Shown one piece after another: positions 35,301 through 49,661 of a stretch of DNA of 64,000 nucleotides. The notes under the pieces are model-generated. The model worked only from the letters and a program-made list of their open reading frames with translations, did no database searches and had not been told where the DNA came from. The number at the start of each line of letters is the position of its first letter. Position 1 is the first letter of the stretch. The DNA is from Atherix ibis (Eukaryota; Arthropoda; Insecta; Diptera; Athericidae). Position numbers and translations under genes: made by a program. The stretch is taken from the NCBI GenBank assembly GCA_958298945.1, contig OY282606.1, positions 44,777,920 through 44,841,919 on the forward strand. The letters run 5' to 3'.

Positions 35301-38189
35301 TATAGCTAATGTTTCAGTAAACTAACAGTCAATGGTAAATTATGAGAAAAACAAAGTGGAAATACTGCAAATAATATTATAAACTATTATGTACTACCAT
35401 TTCCCATATAATTTTTTTATTACATAATGTAATTTATAATTTGTTTAAACGTGAGCGAGTATCAGTTGATAAAGGAATGCACAGCCTTGACATTATCTTA
35501 AGGCACTCTCCGTTTAAGTGTAAAAAAATAGTGACAGATTGCGATCACTTAGTATCTACGAGTCGATATAATATCTTAAATACTTTATTTATAGTCTATT
35601 ATTATATATTAGTAAATATATAATAAAGAGTATGATGAATGTAGTACAAATTTGGAACTATACGAGTAAAATTCTGTTAGTATGAGTTAAGCTACGATTT
35701 GTACTGTGCGACTGTCATTCAGCACTGTATGCTTAAAGCGTTTCATAGTTAATTGGCATCTATCGTTGCTACTTTCAATTTGAATCGGTTTCTAAGTCAA
35801 GGATAGTCTTGATATTACATTAGTTAATTTAAATTTGGAAACCTGACACTATACATATGTACGCATGTATATTGTGAGACTTTGCCTACTAATGAGTTGA
35901 GTGGTTCAGTTATTTAAATGTTTTTAAATATCTTGCAAAATTAAGTCCAAATAATTGGTGAGCTACTGTGCTTAGAGGATTACATGTAAATAATGGGCAT
36001 TTGTTAGGTTATTTAGATCTTTGTACGAAAATGGGTAAAAAAATTGATTAACATTTCGTTTTACAATCCATTCGCATGTAATGGATACACTCATATTTTT
36101 GGTATTACTCATAATTTTATGATTACTTATCACTGTCAAGTGCGTATTTTTTTTTTGAATTGTTTCGATGGCATGTAATAAGCTTAACAACATTCTGCTG
36201 AACAATATAAAACATAAAAATATGCATCTTAAAAGAAAACTCATGTATTAGTAGTAAACATATCGTTTTATTTATAATCCAATGAATAGAGAAAAAAATG
36301 CAATTTATTATTCAACGATTTTTTAAACAATTTTCCACTTGTATTCAACATTGAAATTATTGTGCTCAAACAATAATTTTTACAATATTTACCTTTGGTA
36401 TAGTTTGTCTCTTTAATAGAAGACCAAACATTCACGCTCGAAATGCAACAATGCGTTCATAATCGAAAATCGCGTTTAGATACAATTTTACTTTTATGCA
36501 AAAACAATTTGGGAACGTCTTTTCCGTTTCGTTTTGTCAATTCCAAACAACTAATTACATACACAGACTGATTGTAAATTATATAATATTAAATAAATAA
36601 ATTTCTCAATTTTCTAGTATATAGACAGAAAGACTACGGCATTATCGTATGAATGAAAATAAAACAACAAATGTCGTTTCAATAAGAGTTATTAGAGTAA
36701 ATTTCCGGAATAATTTCTATTTGCTATTTTTATCTTTTTTATGTTTTTGCTTTTGCTTTGCTTATATAGTTATTAAGAAATAATGGAATATATTATTCAA
36801 TAGTGTATAAGTAATATTATGTGGTATATTTATTATAATTAGACCTTGCCCTTATGAAGTTCATGGAGAATGTTGGAGGTATTGAAAGAAATTTTGTTTA
36901 TAAGCTTTAAAGAATAATTGATTGTGGTTTAAGAAAATTATCTTAAATACTGAATAATTTCATATTAATTTATAGATCATGCATACAAGTTTTACATGAA
37001 TTACCGATAAATATTTTGTTTAGACCTTGTAATATGCTACGTTTTAATTAAAATTGTTTTAGTCGATAAAAATGAAAAAAAAAAACAAAAACAATTTCGA
37101 AATATAATTGAAATTTTCTGAAAATATTTATCAACTTTTTATGGGAATTTTTAGTAAAACAGTGCAATTTTTCCATTATTTAACCCTTAAGTTAACAATC
37201 GAGTATCCGGGTTTCCTTTGGAATCTTCTTGTTGATATATTATCAGGATTTATCAAATAAAAAAAATAAATATAAATGCCAACAGATCCTTGTTGGGCAA
37301 ACTTTATTTATTGTAGTAAACTACAATTTTTATATCATCATTTTTAATGATATTTTGTTTGTTTGTATGTACGGTCGTTTGGTCTTTTTTACAATACCAC
37401 GATTACCATGCTGGTTCCGTTTCAGAAGCATAGACCAGTTTTCTAAACGAAGCTGGTCAGTTTTAGAAGGATAGAACAGTTAAAATTATTTAAATTTTGT
37501 GGAGCATGTTAGTATGTTTGATAAGATTAAGTGGACTTGGAAATGAAATTGTTGTTTCTATGAGCTCGACAATAGGAGGAATCCTACAGTCGGAAAGAAA
37601 TTCTTAGTTTGCTGATATTCGCTCAATATATGTGGAATAGTTAACAGAACGCTACAGGCTGATAGGATGTGTGTCCAAAAAGAAAGTTATGGGTGAGAGC
37701 AATATGCCCAATTCAGTGAGATGCTAAAATAATTTTACTATGAGTTCAGTCTTTATTTCCATATATGCCTGAATTAATATTTTTTTTTAATTAAGTAGAG
37801 CATTTACTATTTCCATATTACTTGTACATATTTACATAGCATTTGAAACGTGGAGCTGCGACATGTTCTGTACATATTATGCTTATAAATTAAATTAGTT
37901 TTTTAATGACTAAGTACATGAATTGTTTACAATTATGGCTTAATAATTATATATGTTTGCCCAAACACAATAATCTATATATTTAATTGCTTATTAACTA
38001 AACTTAATTGTAGACTTAAAAAATTAGGGAAAAGATTGTTCAGGAAGAGCGGATTAGGAGTTTGGGATTTTTGGCAATTTTGTGTTGCTTCCGCCAACCA
38101 CGATGGAAATGGGGAGTTAAGGAAATATAAAACTGAATGTTCATAATATCACTAAACTTTTAAGGAATTATTAACTTAAGAGAGTTAAG
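32339..38189. other. No supported gene; AT-rich DNA with one orphan open frame and a G-run
   Basis: A GC-richer patch at 33050-33650 holds a minus-strand frame of 153 codons (33722-33261, including KVKRFELTRKCFQRTANYVR). I do not recognise it and see no clear splice partner; it could be a 5' exon or a decayed element. A CATC repeat lies at about 33337-33352. At 34996-35015 a run of G broken by two T could form a G-quadruplex. The remainder, including 35.4-38.2 kb, shows only short chance frames. Confidence 0.4.
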
Positions 38190-38950
38190 GAATTATAGAG
38201 GGAATCATTGTATAAGTATCTGTATTGGGTGGCTTGGGTATTAATCCTATCTAGTGACTCTTGAATGAGTGGATTGGTATGGTCTATTAAATGCTGAAGA
38301 AAGTTTTTAGTTAGACCAACCATATATGAAATAAAAGGAGTTAGAGTAATGGTTACCGTCTATCTTACGATATTTTGGAAGGCATTTCCTACCGATTTAA
38401 CTTCGAATAGATGGATTTTATTGGCATACGTTTTCGAGAAACTAAAATAGATTGGAAATGCATAGCCAATAATTGGCCGAATAATTTGTATATAAAATAG
38501 TAACTTTGTATTTATACTAAGCCCCTCCCGATGTCTAAGTAGAAATATGGTACCAAGGTATGAATAGCCCTTTATATGCCTGAAGATGTCGTTAACCATT
38601 TTATTATTCGGCAAGCTAGAATAATCCACCGGACGCCAGAACGTTTCTCCAAACTACTGATCAGTACGTTCTTTTCTCATGATTGCCATATTCCACGGCA
38701 CCCAACGAAACTCGATACTTTTATTGTTGTATAGGTTATATTGAATCTCATTGAGTAGGCGATCATTCAATGGGCCGTTAAAAGCGTTTCGGGCGGATTG
38801 GCTGTTAGTAAAGATGATGATACTGCGTCGATTGATATAACCGATAGCAATATCAAGAGACGCCTTTATAGACTACAACTCTTCTGTTAGGTAATTCTCC
38901 ACAATGAAGATCACAGATTTGGATGTCATTGACCTCGATAACTGTAAAAG
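38190..38950 (-). mobile_element. Non-LTR retrotransposon fragments (RNase H and RT C-terminus)
   Basis: The minus strand at about 38940-38690 reads an RNase H-like stretch: ENYLTEELYSIKASLDIAIG, IIIFTNSQSARNAF (Asn where the catalytic Asp of DSQ is expected) and SIEFRWVPWNMAIM. At 38629-38200 it reads a jockey-like RT C-terminus: YSYLGTIFLLRHREGLSINT, KLLFYIQIIRPIIGYAFPIY and KIHLFEVKSVGNAF, then after a stop PFISYMVGLTKNFLQHLIDH. RNase H lying before the RT tail is not the normal LINE order, so these are probably two elements or a rearranged one. Confidence 0.55.
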
Positions 38951-39363
38951 ATATTGTTTTAAGGTTGGCTGACGTATCGAGCCCGTCAAACTATTCGAAA
39001 AAAAATTGCCTGTACATAGACGGCTCGCTCAAAACCTTCTTAAACGTATTTGGAGCTGTAGATATTGTCAACACGGCTTCCAACCAAGGCTTCTAATATG
39101 CACGTAGAAGGGAAGCTTGGAAGTGCAGAGAGATAATGAAGAGATCTGTCTCTAATGTTGAGATTATAAGAAATAAAGAGGATGAATTTCTTTCTGATTT
39201 GATGATAGTCATAATATTGTAGTTTTGATCAAGTTATAAAGGGGATAATTAGCGAAGCAAATATTTTTATAAATAAATCGAATGCCGGCCTTATGAAGGA
39301 GATGAGTATTTGACCAATTCCGATTAGGATTGAGTTCACCGGGTATTTCGATTAGGATTACAT

Positions 39364-39743
39364 TCAACGGTTTCCACGACCACACCTTAATTCTGGTATT
39401 GGCGTTTCGACATAGAAAGTGAGAGAATAAGGCAACGTTCCATCCAGGAAAGCGTTAGTTACTTTAAGTGCCTCACTTTGCATAACCTTACACTTACTAC
39501 TTACCAAAATCTCAAGCATCCTGTCGGTAGCATTGATTTTGTCAATAGTGTTGTTGATCTGTAAATTCCATCTTCCTCCACAAGTAATGGAATATCTAGG
39601 ACTTTTATGGAATTGACATTCGTGCTGCATACGTGAAGACATGGTTGATTTGTCGTAAATGTGACTGTGCCATTTTCGTTGCTCACTTTGGTAATAAGTT
39701 CACAGATCTGGGTTACAATATCTTCGATGTTTGCTCCAACCAC
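39364..39743 (-). pseudogene. Frameshifted open frames, possibly a LINE ORF1 remnant
   Basis: Two overlapping minus-strand frames (39743-39501 and 39642-39364) look like one coding sequence broken by a frameshift. The first reads IEDIVTQICELITKVSNENG, the second KVTNAFLDGTLPYSLTFYVE and ends near ELRCGRGNR. The composition is richer in GC than the flanks. The layout next to LINE fragments suggests an ORF1 (gag-like) piece, but no zinc knuckle is visible. Confidence 0.3.
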
Positions 39744-40746
39744 CAGTGAAAAAACATTATATGCGTGTAGGAAATGTTCGTATGGGGAAAGTGATATATC
39801 AGAAAATGATCGGTGTTCAAATTAATTTTATATCGCATATAATGAGAATCTGCAGAAATGCGTTAAATTCAATGCATAGGCTTTTTTCCGTGACAACCTT
39901 TTTCAAACGATGTATATGCCTTTTTCTGTGACAACATTTTTCTGATGCCAATAGATATGAGCTAGTTTATACTCTGACAACATATTGGTGGATGCCAATA
40001 GATATGGGCTAGTTTATACCCTGGATAGTGAACCACGTTAGAAATATTGGTTATAGGGTTCAAAAAAATATTGAGCGCCTTTAAAAAAATTCATTGAGAG
40101 TCCTAAAAAATAGGTCTGTGAGCTTATGCAAATATTTTTATTACGAAACAATTTTTTTGTAATTAAAAAATTGTTTAATTATAAGAATATTTATCCAATA
40201 AGTGAGTATTATTTTATCTAATATTCTTAAACATGTTTAGGAATTTAAATTCGTATATACTGAGACCTCAAGGGATTCCAAAAACTATTCAATAATATAA
40301 AAAAAAACTATTTGAAACTAAAGTTTACTGTCACAGGATTAGTATCCTCAAAAAAAAAAACTATAATTATCATCCTTACTAGCCTAATAAAACTATATTT
40401 TTTGGAAATTCTGAAAATGGAAATAGATATACTTCCTGAAAATGATTCAAAACATATTAAATTTGCTCATTGTTAAGAAAAATTATGTAACTACCGAATA
40501 ATAATAAGATAATAAAGAAATCAATCAATGAATTTTCTCAATTATATAATAATTATTATTGTATTTATTCTTAAAATAATTTGGAAAATGATATAAAAAT
40601 GTAGAAAGATATCGTTTACAACAAAAAAAGAAAGGAAAACAGTAAAAAAATATGTTGATTATAATCGATGGAATTATATTAATAAACGAGGTCTGATTAT
40701 TGAACAAAAATCGAAATTTTATAACATCATAATGATAGAAAAAAAT

Positions 40747-40804
40747 ATTTCCATTAATTTTAGACTTAACAACGTTTCTTGTTAAGTCTAAAATTAATGG
40801 AAAT
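40747..40804. repeat. Perfect 26-bp hairpin
   Basis: 40747-40772 and 40779-40804 are exact reverse complements around a 6-nt loop (cgtttc). The arm contains ccattaattttagacttaac. No gene overlaps. Confidence 0.92.
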
Positions 40805-41289
40805 TTTAGGGTTTTTTTTCTATTAAATGATTTAATTTTCGATTTCTTTACATACCATATGTGTATGTGTAAAATAATATTTGATTAGTTTTTACATAAT
40901 AAAATTCATAGACTATAAAATTAAGGGCTTTTTGTTTTTTTCATAAATTTTATTCAAATTTTCTATTTTGATAAAAGTTCAAATTAAAAAATTTATTCAT
41001 GAAATTTATTGGATAAGAAAGTTATTTTATATTTCAAATGGTATATTTGTTATTATTCTATGATTTTTATAAAATTCATCCATTCATATGGAAAGAGGTA
41101 TTATGTAGATGAAAAAACGTATAAAACTTTAGTATAAAAGCACATTTTTAGATATAATGTAATGTAATATAAACAAGATAGCAAAGGAAAATAGTTTTAA
41201 ACCACCTTGACCAATGTGGTATTTTATGATGAGTAACCCTAACTCAAATAAAAGTTATATTGAGACTTTTTACGAACAATAATATTAGT

Positions 41290-42367
41290 CCAGTGTGAGC
41301 TTTTAATATCACATTCCCAGTACTCAATAATGGACCCGATGTGCCTCTTTGGAAACGAATGATTCTGGTCCAATGAACATAGTATTTGCTCCATTTTTGG
41401 TAAGTTTGGCTGCTAGTTCATTACTCTCAATACTAGTATCCACATCAAAGTTCCATTGTTGGGTCTAGGCAGCTGACGTAGGACCACGAGACTATAGCAA
41501 ACTAGCTTAGACTAAACATAAGACGGGACAAGAGCTTTCAATTCAGCTCTGCTGTCTGACATAATGTAGATGTTTGCTTTACGTAGGTTCCTTCAAATAC
41601 CCTCTCTAGCACAGAGTCCTATGGCATGCATTTTTACCTGAAAAATGGATAGGAATTTTTCAAGGGTCTTAGGTAGACGGTAATGAGGTCCGACTACTCC
41701 CGCCCCAACATCCTCATCTATTTTAGATCTACCTATGTGTATATAAAAAACTTGGATCTCTTCCAAGTTAGACCACTTTGAAATACTGATTTAAATTAGG
41801 TTTTCGTTTAGGTCCGATTCTGTTTAAAGATGTTCAACAAGGTCGCCCGGCTTAGAGATTGCGGAATGTCCTAACCTACGAGCTCCTATAGCCGCTTCCT
41901 TTTGAATATGCAAATACAAAGGTTAGAGGTCTAATAGACCCTCAAGAGCCGCCGTGGGGCAAGTTGTCAGGGCACCTGTATTAACGAAGCATGCCGTTCT
42001 TCGAACCTTAAGTAAGGATTCCTTTGGCAGTTAACCTTATCCCATCAACGTGGGCCACATAAGCAAAAATAGGTTCAACTATTGCCTGATATGACCACTG
42101 TATCATTTTTAGATGTAGACCCCAGATTATACCAAAGAGCCTATAGCAAGCCCAGATGGTTCTAGTTGCTCTAGCAATAATTTTATTAAGGTAAGAGTTC
42201 CAGATCAATTTTTGGTCCAAACTGACTCCTAGATTTTTGACCTCAATATAATACTCAAATTCAGTTACATTCATCTTGAGCTTAGTGAGGTTCAACTTTT
42301 CCTTCTCAGTGAATGGAACTAAGACCGTTTTGTACGAGTTTACGTTAAGATCCACTTCTAGGCACAA
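41290..42367 (-). mobile_element. R1/I-type non-LTR retrotransposon remnant (RT C-terminus to RNase H)
   Basis: Minus strand 42367-42008 is open for 119 codons: VDLNVNSYKTVLVPFTEKEK, VKNLGVSLDQKLIWNSYLNK, ATRTIWACYRLFGIIWGL and YQAIVEPIFAYVAHV, a good match to the RT thumb region of I/R1-like LINEs. Downstream, after several stops, another frame reads SNELAAKLTKNGANTMFIGP, the C-terminal end of the RNase H domain of the same kind of element. The catalytic RT core is missing. Confidence 0.8.
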
Positions 42368-42400
42368 AGTGTTATAATAATTAACAATTTTAGATATTCA

Positions 42401-43880
42401 AGTTTTAATAATTTTTGATATTCAGTTCACATTATAATTCTTCAAATGGATTTATAATAAAACAAATTTAGTTTATACTTTTGACCAAATGACGAAATAT
42501 ACTATAAAAAATATTCTTATTTACTTAAAATAAAATTATTATTATTTTTTATACTTTTTATTAATAAAATGTGTGCAAATATTTTTCCACCTAATAAATA
42601 TGTACATTTTTTTTTCAGTGCGACAAAATTTTACTCAAATATTTGAGTAATTAAGCAAATTTTAGTTCATTTGCATAATCACAAATTCAAATAGTACACA
42701 AAATAAAATAAAATATAGGAAGATATCATAATATAAAAAGCAATTTTGCATATTTATTTTGAATAATAAATTCTACACGTGAAAATTACTAAAGTTATCC
42801 GTACAAATATGTAAGTAGGCACATATTTTTCAGTATTATAGACTCTACTTGTCTTTTGTTTGGATATTTTTTGCCTTCTATAAATATAGTATTGGTGTAG
42901 TAAAAAAAGTAAATATTGAAATGAAAAATACGTTTGCTAACTAATTAAAAAAATATATAGAGTTCCTGTTATATAGGTATTTTTTGATAACTTTTATTTA
43001 TGCTTATTCTTGTGTTAATGTAAATACGCTTAAGTTAAGACAATCTTTATTTACTCTTTGAATATATTTTTAATTTTTTTTGGTTAAATATCTTGTTTAC
43101 TATATAATGTTCTACGAAAAAAAAAATTATTTTTGGTTTTTTTTTGTCAAAGCCCCTATAAAACAGAAGTCGTATTGTCCAGTATGCTATATTATCATGA
43201 ATAGTCAATCAACCCGAAAATTTCTATTTTTGAAAAATTGAGAAATATTTGGGAGGATGAGGCTTATTGTTTAAAATTACTTAATTTTAGCATAATTTTT
43301 TGCCCTAATCTTAAGGGGAGTCATCGAGTAAACAGTATATGAAAAAACAACTTTGAATAATTATATAGTAAATTAAATCTAGGAAAGTATTTTAATAATT
43401 CAATTTAATTATTTTAACAATTCAAAATTATATTACAGTAAATCTATAGTTTCGTTTAGGTTAAATTATTTTTTATAAATTGATAACATTTGGGAAACCT
43501 TTGTAAATTTCATGTTTTTTTCTCAAAGTAATAAATAAATATAAGAAAAAATTTACGTAATTTTAATGATTTTTTAATCATAATTAATTTTTTTTCAATT
43601 GAAATGATTAATTAATTTTTAATTAAAATTGTTTTTTTTGGGTAAAAATGTTTAAGTGTTTATAAAAGGTAGAATTTTTTTTACGTAAAAATATTTACAC
43701 ACAAATTATTTCCAACTGTTTGAAAATTTTTTAATGAGTGATTAAAAAAAATTGTTTTTCTTTTTTTTCTTTTAAAATGTTTAATTTATTTATAAAAAAA
43801 ATAATGAGAATTTCTTCATCACATAACAACATGAAAAACGAAACTTTAACAAAATGCTAAATGAACTTTTGGCTGCTCTA
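42401..43880. other. No gene seen; AT-rich intergenic DNA
   Basis: The stretch is rich in A/T homopolymers with only short chance frames on both strands. Confidence 0.5.
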
Positions 43881-43884
43881 CTCA

Positions 43885-44450
43885 TGAGTTTTTTTTAGAC
43901 TCGTTCTCTATGAATGTCATCCATGTGATTCGATGGCAGTAGCATCGTTGAGAGCCTTGGGGGAAGGGGTGTGTATTTTTTCTATATCGTTGTGAGGCTT
44001 TGTCAAAGTGCGCCCGATCCACTGCCATTTTCTCCGTCAAATCTCGAGCTTAACAGATTGGCTGTTAACAACATATTCTGCGCAGTCATTTGTTGATGAA
44101 GATTTGGAGTCTTCTGGTTGTGGCGTCCGTCGCCTGCCACGTCTCACATCCATAGAGTAACACTGATTTCTCGCTTGGAGTAAAGATAAACTGTTTTGAT
44201 ATATTTAACTTTTGGTGTGCATGGCGGACATTCAGTCCGACAGTTACCGCATGAAAAATAGGTTCCTCTGTTTTCGTTTGGAAGTCGCTAAGTGTTGGTG
44301 GTATCAGGCAGATATAATCGGCGTAGTCGAGATCGTTCTGCTTTTGGAATGGGCGCCACTGTATTCCAAGCCAAAAAGAGCATAGGTGAGAGGACAGCCA
44401 AAAAGCAAGTTCGAAATCGGCAAAGAGAAATAAAAGAGTGGACATCCATT
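43885..44450 (-). mobile_element. Old RTE-like LINE remnant
   Basis: The minus strand carries LGIQWRPFQKQNDLDYADYI (the catalytic YADD box now reads YADY), LLYGCETWQATDATTRRLQI and, after stops, RKWQWIGRTLTKPHNDIEK. These match in order the blocks seen in the 30.5-31.6 kb LINE, so this is an older, internally deleted relative in the opposite orientation. Confidence 0.8.
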
Positions 44451-45039
44451 CAACCGACTCCTAATAAATGCTCTTTAGCGTATTAATGTGTTCGACACAG
44501 GATCTCTTCTACCTAAACTCATTAAGGTCATACTTGACCGATTTATTACTTAGGATGAGATCGCCTTGTTTTCCAATCGTAACGATAACTCCTTACTTCC
44601 AACCATTGGGTATTCTTCCAGTCAACGTCGTTTCTAAAAAAATAGGTACCAGCGAGTTTGCAAGGGTGTCTGAACTGCATTTTAAAAGCTCAGCAGTGAT
44701 TTAACCAATAACCAGACTGAAATCAAGAACATTACCCTTTATTTACGAGAAATTACCTCAACTATCCTGAGGCAAATATTTGAAAGATACTATCGTATTC
44801 ATAACATATACTTTCAATATTATTCTGTCTTCTTGAGGAAATTTTCTTTAATATAAATGATACTGAAGCCTAAAAACCACTGCTCCGATTATTGAGTGAT
44901 TAGGTCGATTTCCAAACCTGACCATATGTTTTGTTTCCGAACCTAATATCCCACCATACAATAATGTCAGCTTTGTCGCTTATAATGCTTCCTCTCTTAA
45001 GCAAAAAGAGTAATAATAACATTATTATTCCTAAGAAAT

Positions 45040-45420
45040 CTAAAGTGTACTGCTGAGAACTTTACTTTGACAAATAAACAACCTAAAATTTCCATACGCG
45101 ACGGAAAAGACTACTATTTAGCCTACGATACAGAAATTTATTTATTTTATTAGATACACAATCTAAATTAGCCGTTTACTATTTGTTTTATAATTTACAA
45201 TACAAAAACCTATCTGGAATTACGGAGCTGAACTTTATGGTTCATCCAAATCTTCTGACTCCCGTCAAATCCAATCTTTACAGCCAAGAATCCTGTATGA
45301 AATTGTCAATGGTCCTTTCTATATCAGTAATTATATGCTCCACTATGACTTAAATGTTACTTTTATCCGAAATTTGTTCGTGTAACATTTCGTGCAACTC
45401 TTACCGCATTGTATCTGTGA
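45040..45420 (+). mobile_element. Jockey-like LINE remnant (RT C-terminus)
   Basis: The plus strand reads IWNYGAELYGSSKSSDSRQI, SLQPRILYEIVNGPFYISNY and MLHYDLNVTFI, in line with the conserved C-terminal block of jockey-type elements. A fainter relative may lie at about 49270-49450 (RSRKIIYASFNVRNCPG). Catalytic parts are absent. Confidence 0.55.
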
Positions 45421-48400
45421 TTTGCTTATTCATATATCAAATTTAATTACAATAATTACTTATTTTAGTTGTAAATATCAAATAAAAAAAAACATTTCAA
45501 AACACTTCAAGATTGTTTAGTTAGAAATAATGTTCTGTAAGTTTAATTTTTAATATTAATTTTTAAGAAGTTTTAATAGCAAATAATAAATAATTAATAT
45601 TAAATCATTTTATTCAGAATCCTGCATATTAAAAATGATAGAAGTCAAAAGGCTTATGAGGTCCTTAGAAAAGTTATTATTTATACTCGTATAGGTAACT
45701 TATCCTGAAAATTATTACAGGAGCCAGGCTTCCTTAAACATACATTATTTTTAAATCATAACATACTGATTTAAAATTTTTTTTATTTAATATTTTTTAA
45801 TTTGTAAGTCAAAATTACGATGACAAGAGTATAAAGATACTTTTGAAAATTTTAAACTTTACAGTTTTTTAAGTGTATATTAATGCAAATGTTGAAATAA
45901 TTGAAATTTTTATCAGACAAAATATGCCCATTAATATATTAACGAGTATAGGTAAAATTAGTAGTATACGATAGGTAGCCCTTTAAAATATAAAGTTTAT
46001 AAAAAAAAATATTACAATCTCCTACCGGTAATGACCTACAAAAAGCTTTCACTAAAAATTTGAGTAAAAATGGAATAAAGTAAATAAAATACAACATATC
46101 ATCGGTTTACATGATTTTGTTGTTGTTTTCTTTACTGTAAATTAGTAATTTAGTAATATTATAATAAGAGTGAGTAGAAAATTAAGAGTATAATATTGTT
46201 ACAATAATGTTGTTATGCTGTTAAATATTTTTTCCATCAAACATTTTACAAAAAAGTGTCAACATATATGCACTATTCACATGTACCGAAATTTACGAAT
46301 TATAAGGTATTCCAAGGTGATTCTTTTAGGCCTTAATGTATTATACCTGTTTTTTTTTCTTCTCTTTTCATAAACGAAATAATGTAGAAATGTTCATTTT
46401 TAATTTTTGCATTTTCCTTTAATGAAAAGATTTGATTCATTTATGATATAATTTGGAAATATTATTTCATTAGTGAACTCTTAGGTAAAATGATTCTGGT
46501 TTATTTTCTAGCTTGCATGGTGAAATAATCGGAATAATCACCTTTAAAAATGAGGAGATCCACTATAAGTTTTATTTAACTAGAAAAAAAAACGATTATT
46601 CATATTTTTTAATTATGTTTAGTATTATTTTTTCTTTATACTACGTGTATGATTTAAAAACAATAACGCCTAAACTTCGAAAAGAAATAATTGGAATTGC
46701 ATAAAATCTTGAACGTCTTCATCAGCAATTTATGTCATACTTTAAATTCATTAGGGTCAGAAGCATGTTTAGTAGATATGAATAGGGAAAAAATATTCAA
46801 TAATAACAATACCACCAAATCCATTATTAATTATGCTATGGCAAAATTTGTACACACTGTACAGGTGGGCTACGTGCTGTGAATAGAAAATTTTTATTCA
46901 GTTTTTGATGCTTTTAAAAAAGATAATTTCGAAATTGAAACACGTTCTTTTTAAGAGTAATATTTGGCAAATTACTTATATAATGGTACATATAATATTT
47001 ATTATTTGGAAATTTACAAAATACTTTTTAGATGATAGATGAAAAATTAAAAAGAAAATTTTTTTTTGTCCTTCACTAGGTTTAAATTTTAGACAAATAA
47101 AGCTATAAGTATCGTAAATTTTGCATCAAAATTTGTTAATGTTTTTAGATTATAAAATTTAAAAAACCATATAAAATGGATTTAATATTATGAGTAATTT
47201 TCTTTGGAAATATTTTTAAATAATTTTTCTGTAAACGTTTCGAATAGAATTTAAATAATTTTTCTATACAACTTTAAAGATTATTTTTCTGTAATCATTA
47301 GAATATAACATACATTGCTATTACTATAATTTTTTTAAATTCAAAATTGTGGAATATTTTATAAATAGTTATATTGAAAACTTCTAAAATTGTATACTTT
47401 AATAATATTTTTTTTTATTAATTTTATAATTAGAGTAAATTGAAAAATGTTATTGTTTATTGAAAAAAAATTTAAAAAAATTATTTTGATATTTATAAAA
47501 TTTTCATTCATTATAATGAGAGTCAATATTTATTAATGTGATATACTATCACTCTTATTAGTGTAAATAGTATTTTTCAGGTATTTTTCAAAATATATTT
47601 AAGTATTTTGAGGACTTTTATTTACTTAAATTTTCTTTATCGAAATCAATAATGCTCAAAATTTTTTCAAATAGAATTGCTGTCTCGCAAGGCAGAATAA
47701 TTAGTCCCAATGCATGTCTATAAATAAAAGTATCTATTATGTATATTTCTATCAATTTTAGTTAAAATATTTCTAAACATTACTATAATAATTCAATGGC
47801 TTAGTCTTATTTTATTTGCAAATTAAAAAAAAAAAACCAAAAAAATTTTTATTGAAGATGAAGACATCATTTTGTGAATAGAAGAAAAAAAATCTTAAAA
47901 TGTTATTTGTGCATAGAAAATTAGTTTAATCAAATGCAAATAGCTTCTCTTTTTTTTGAAAATATACATATAAAAAATTATATAAAAATAGACTAAAATG
48001 CAATGTTTAAACTTGAAAATGAATAAACTATTGGTAAACTATTAGTTGAGAGAAATCGTTCATCGACCCTGACACTTGTCATTAATTGTGTTCGATATTA
48101 TCTTATTGGTATTACTAAATATTTTAAGATATGTATATGCACAAAAAGGAGTATCTTTTTTTCTAAAAAAATAGTTAATATAATATTTAATTAAAATTAT
48201 TACCAAACCATTAAAAAAATATTTTGTCAATACTGAATTTAAAGGTTTTTTTTATTTTTTTTGTATATTATATATGATTTTGTTTATAAGCAATCAATTT
48301 AATATAATAAGCAAGTATCTATATGCAAAATGGAATTGGTTGAGAAAGAAATTATTTACACAAATTATAATTATTACTGTGGTAAATTTTTAAAATTATT

Positions 48401-49661
48401 TTTGTAGAATAATTCTGTGTTCATAGATTCAACAAGTACGAATAACTATTAAGAGTTTTTCCAATTACAAAATGATTTCAATTAGAAAATAATACTTTTT
48501 AGTTGTAGTTCTTTTCGAAATTCCTAAAGAAACCTATAGTACAAAATAAATAAAAAAAATTATATTAAAAATTATCTTCTCTTCTATAAATTTTATTATT
48601 AATATTTGCAAATTAATTTTTCATTTTTTTTCTATTAGAAATTATTTTATCTTTTTGATAAGATCGTTGCCCTTGTTGATATAACCATTTTTCATTTACA
48701 AAATGGTTAAAAAAAATTATTATATTTGTATTAATTATTTTAAAAAATATATATAATAAAATAATAAAGTATATAACTCTCAGTTATCAATTTGGTTTCT
48801 ACGCAGATATATAGTATGTTTAGATAAAAGACAAGCTTTTGATTGAGTTTAACACCTGATTTCAATTAAAATGCTGTAGAGGATCCTCTCTTTAACAATA
48901 AGGTAATCCTAGAACTATTCCTCTCAAACCTGAATTTTTAAATTAACATGCACAATGAACTCTCAAATATCTATTCTCTATACTACACATATTTGCAATC
49001 AATTTTTAGATCTATCTTTGCGCATTCTTTGCTATATATGCCGATGCTACGATCTGTCTTATAACCACAAGTCTCAATTAAAACTCTTCAAAAAGAGTTT
49101 ACCGAGTGAACAATAAAATTAGCCGAACGTAAATATGTACATGTCATTTTTATTATCCGGCAGTGCCTATCTAGGCAATCTACACACAACACTTAAAATA
49201 TTATATATTAGAACTTAACGATATCTTCAGCTACTTCGAATTCTAGAGTATACACATACATACTTATATACAATGCTCTAAAAGATCTAACATATATGGA
49301 CTTACGAGCTAGAGCACTATAGTTCGACTAAACTTTTCAATTCTCGTCAAATTCAACCCCTTTAATCAAAAAAGATCTCGTAAAATTATTTATGCTTCTT
49401 TTAATGTACGTAATTGTCCTGGTTGCATCTTTACTATCCGTGACGCTTCAAATGAATCAATATTATTATAAAAATTTCCTTATTACTATTCTATAGTGGT
49501 ATATATCTGAATATAAAGATATCTGAAAATAAAAAAAAATCATTACAGATTATAGAATGTCGCAAAGTATAGAACAAACTGAAAAAGTAAATAGTTATCT
49601 AGAATTTCATAAATATACACAAAGTTTTTGTTATAAAATTATTATTTTGTTTTGAACAATA
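45421..49661. other. No gene seen; AT-rich intergenic DNA
   Basis: Two overlapping 63-codon frames at 46513-46882 are unrecognised and flanked by A/T-rich DNA. The section 48.8-49.45 kb is GC-richer and may contain LINE debris. No splice-consistent exon was found. Confidence 0.45.
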
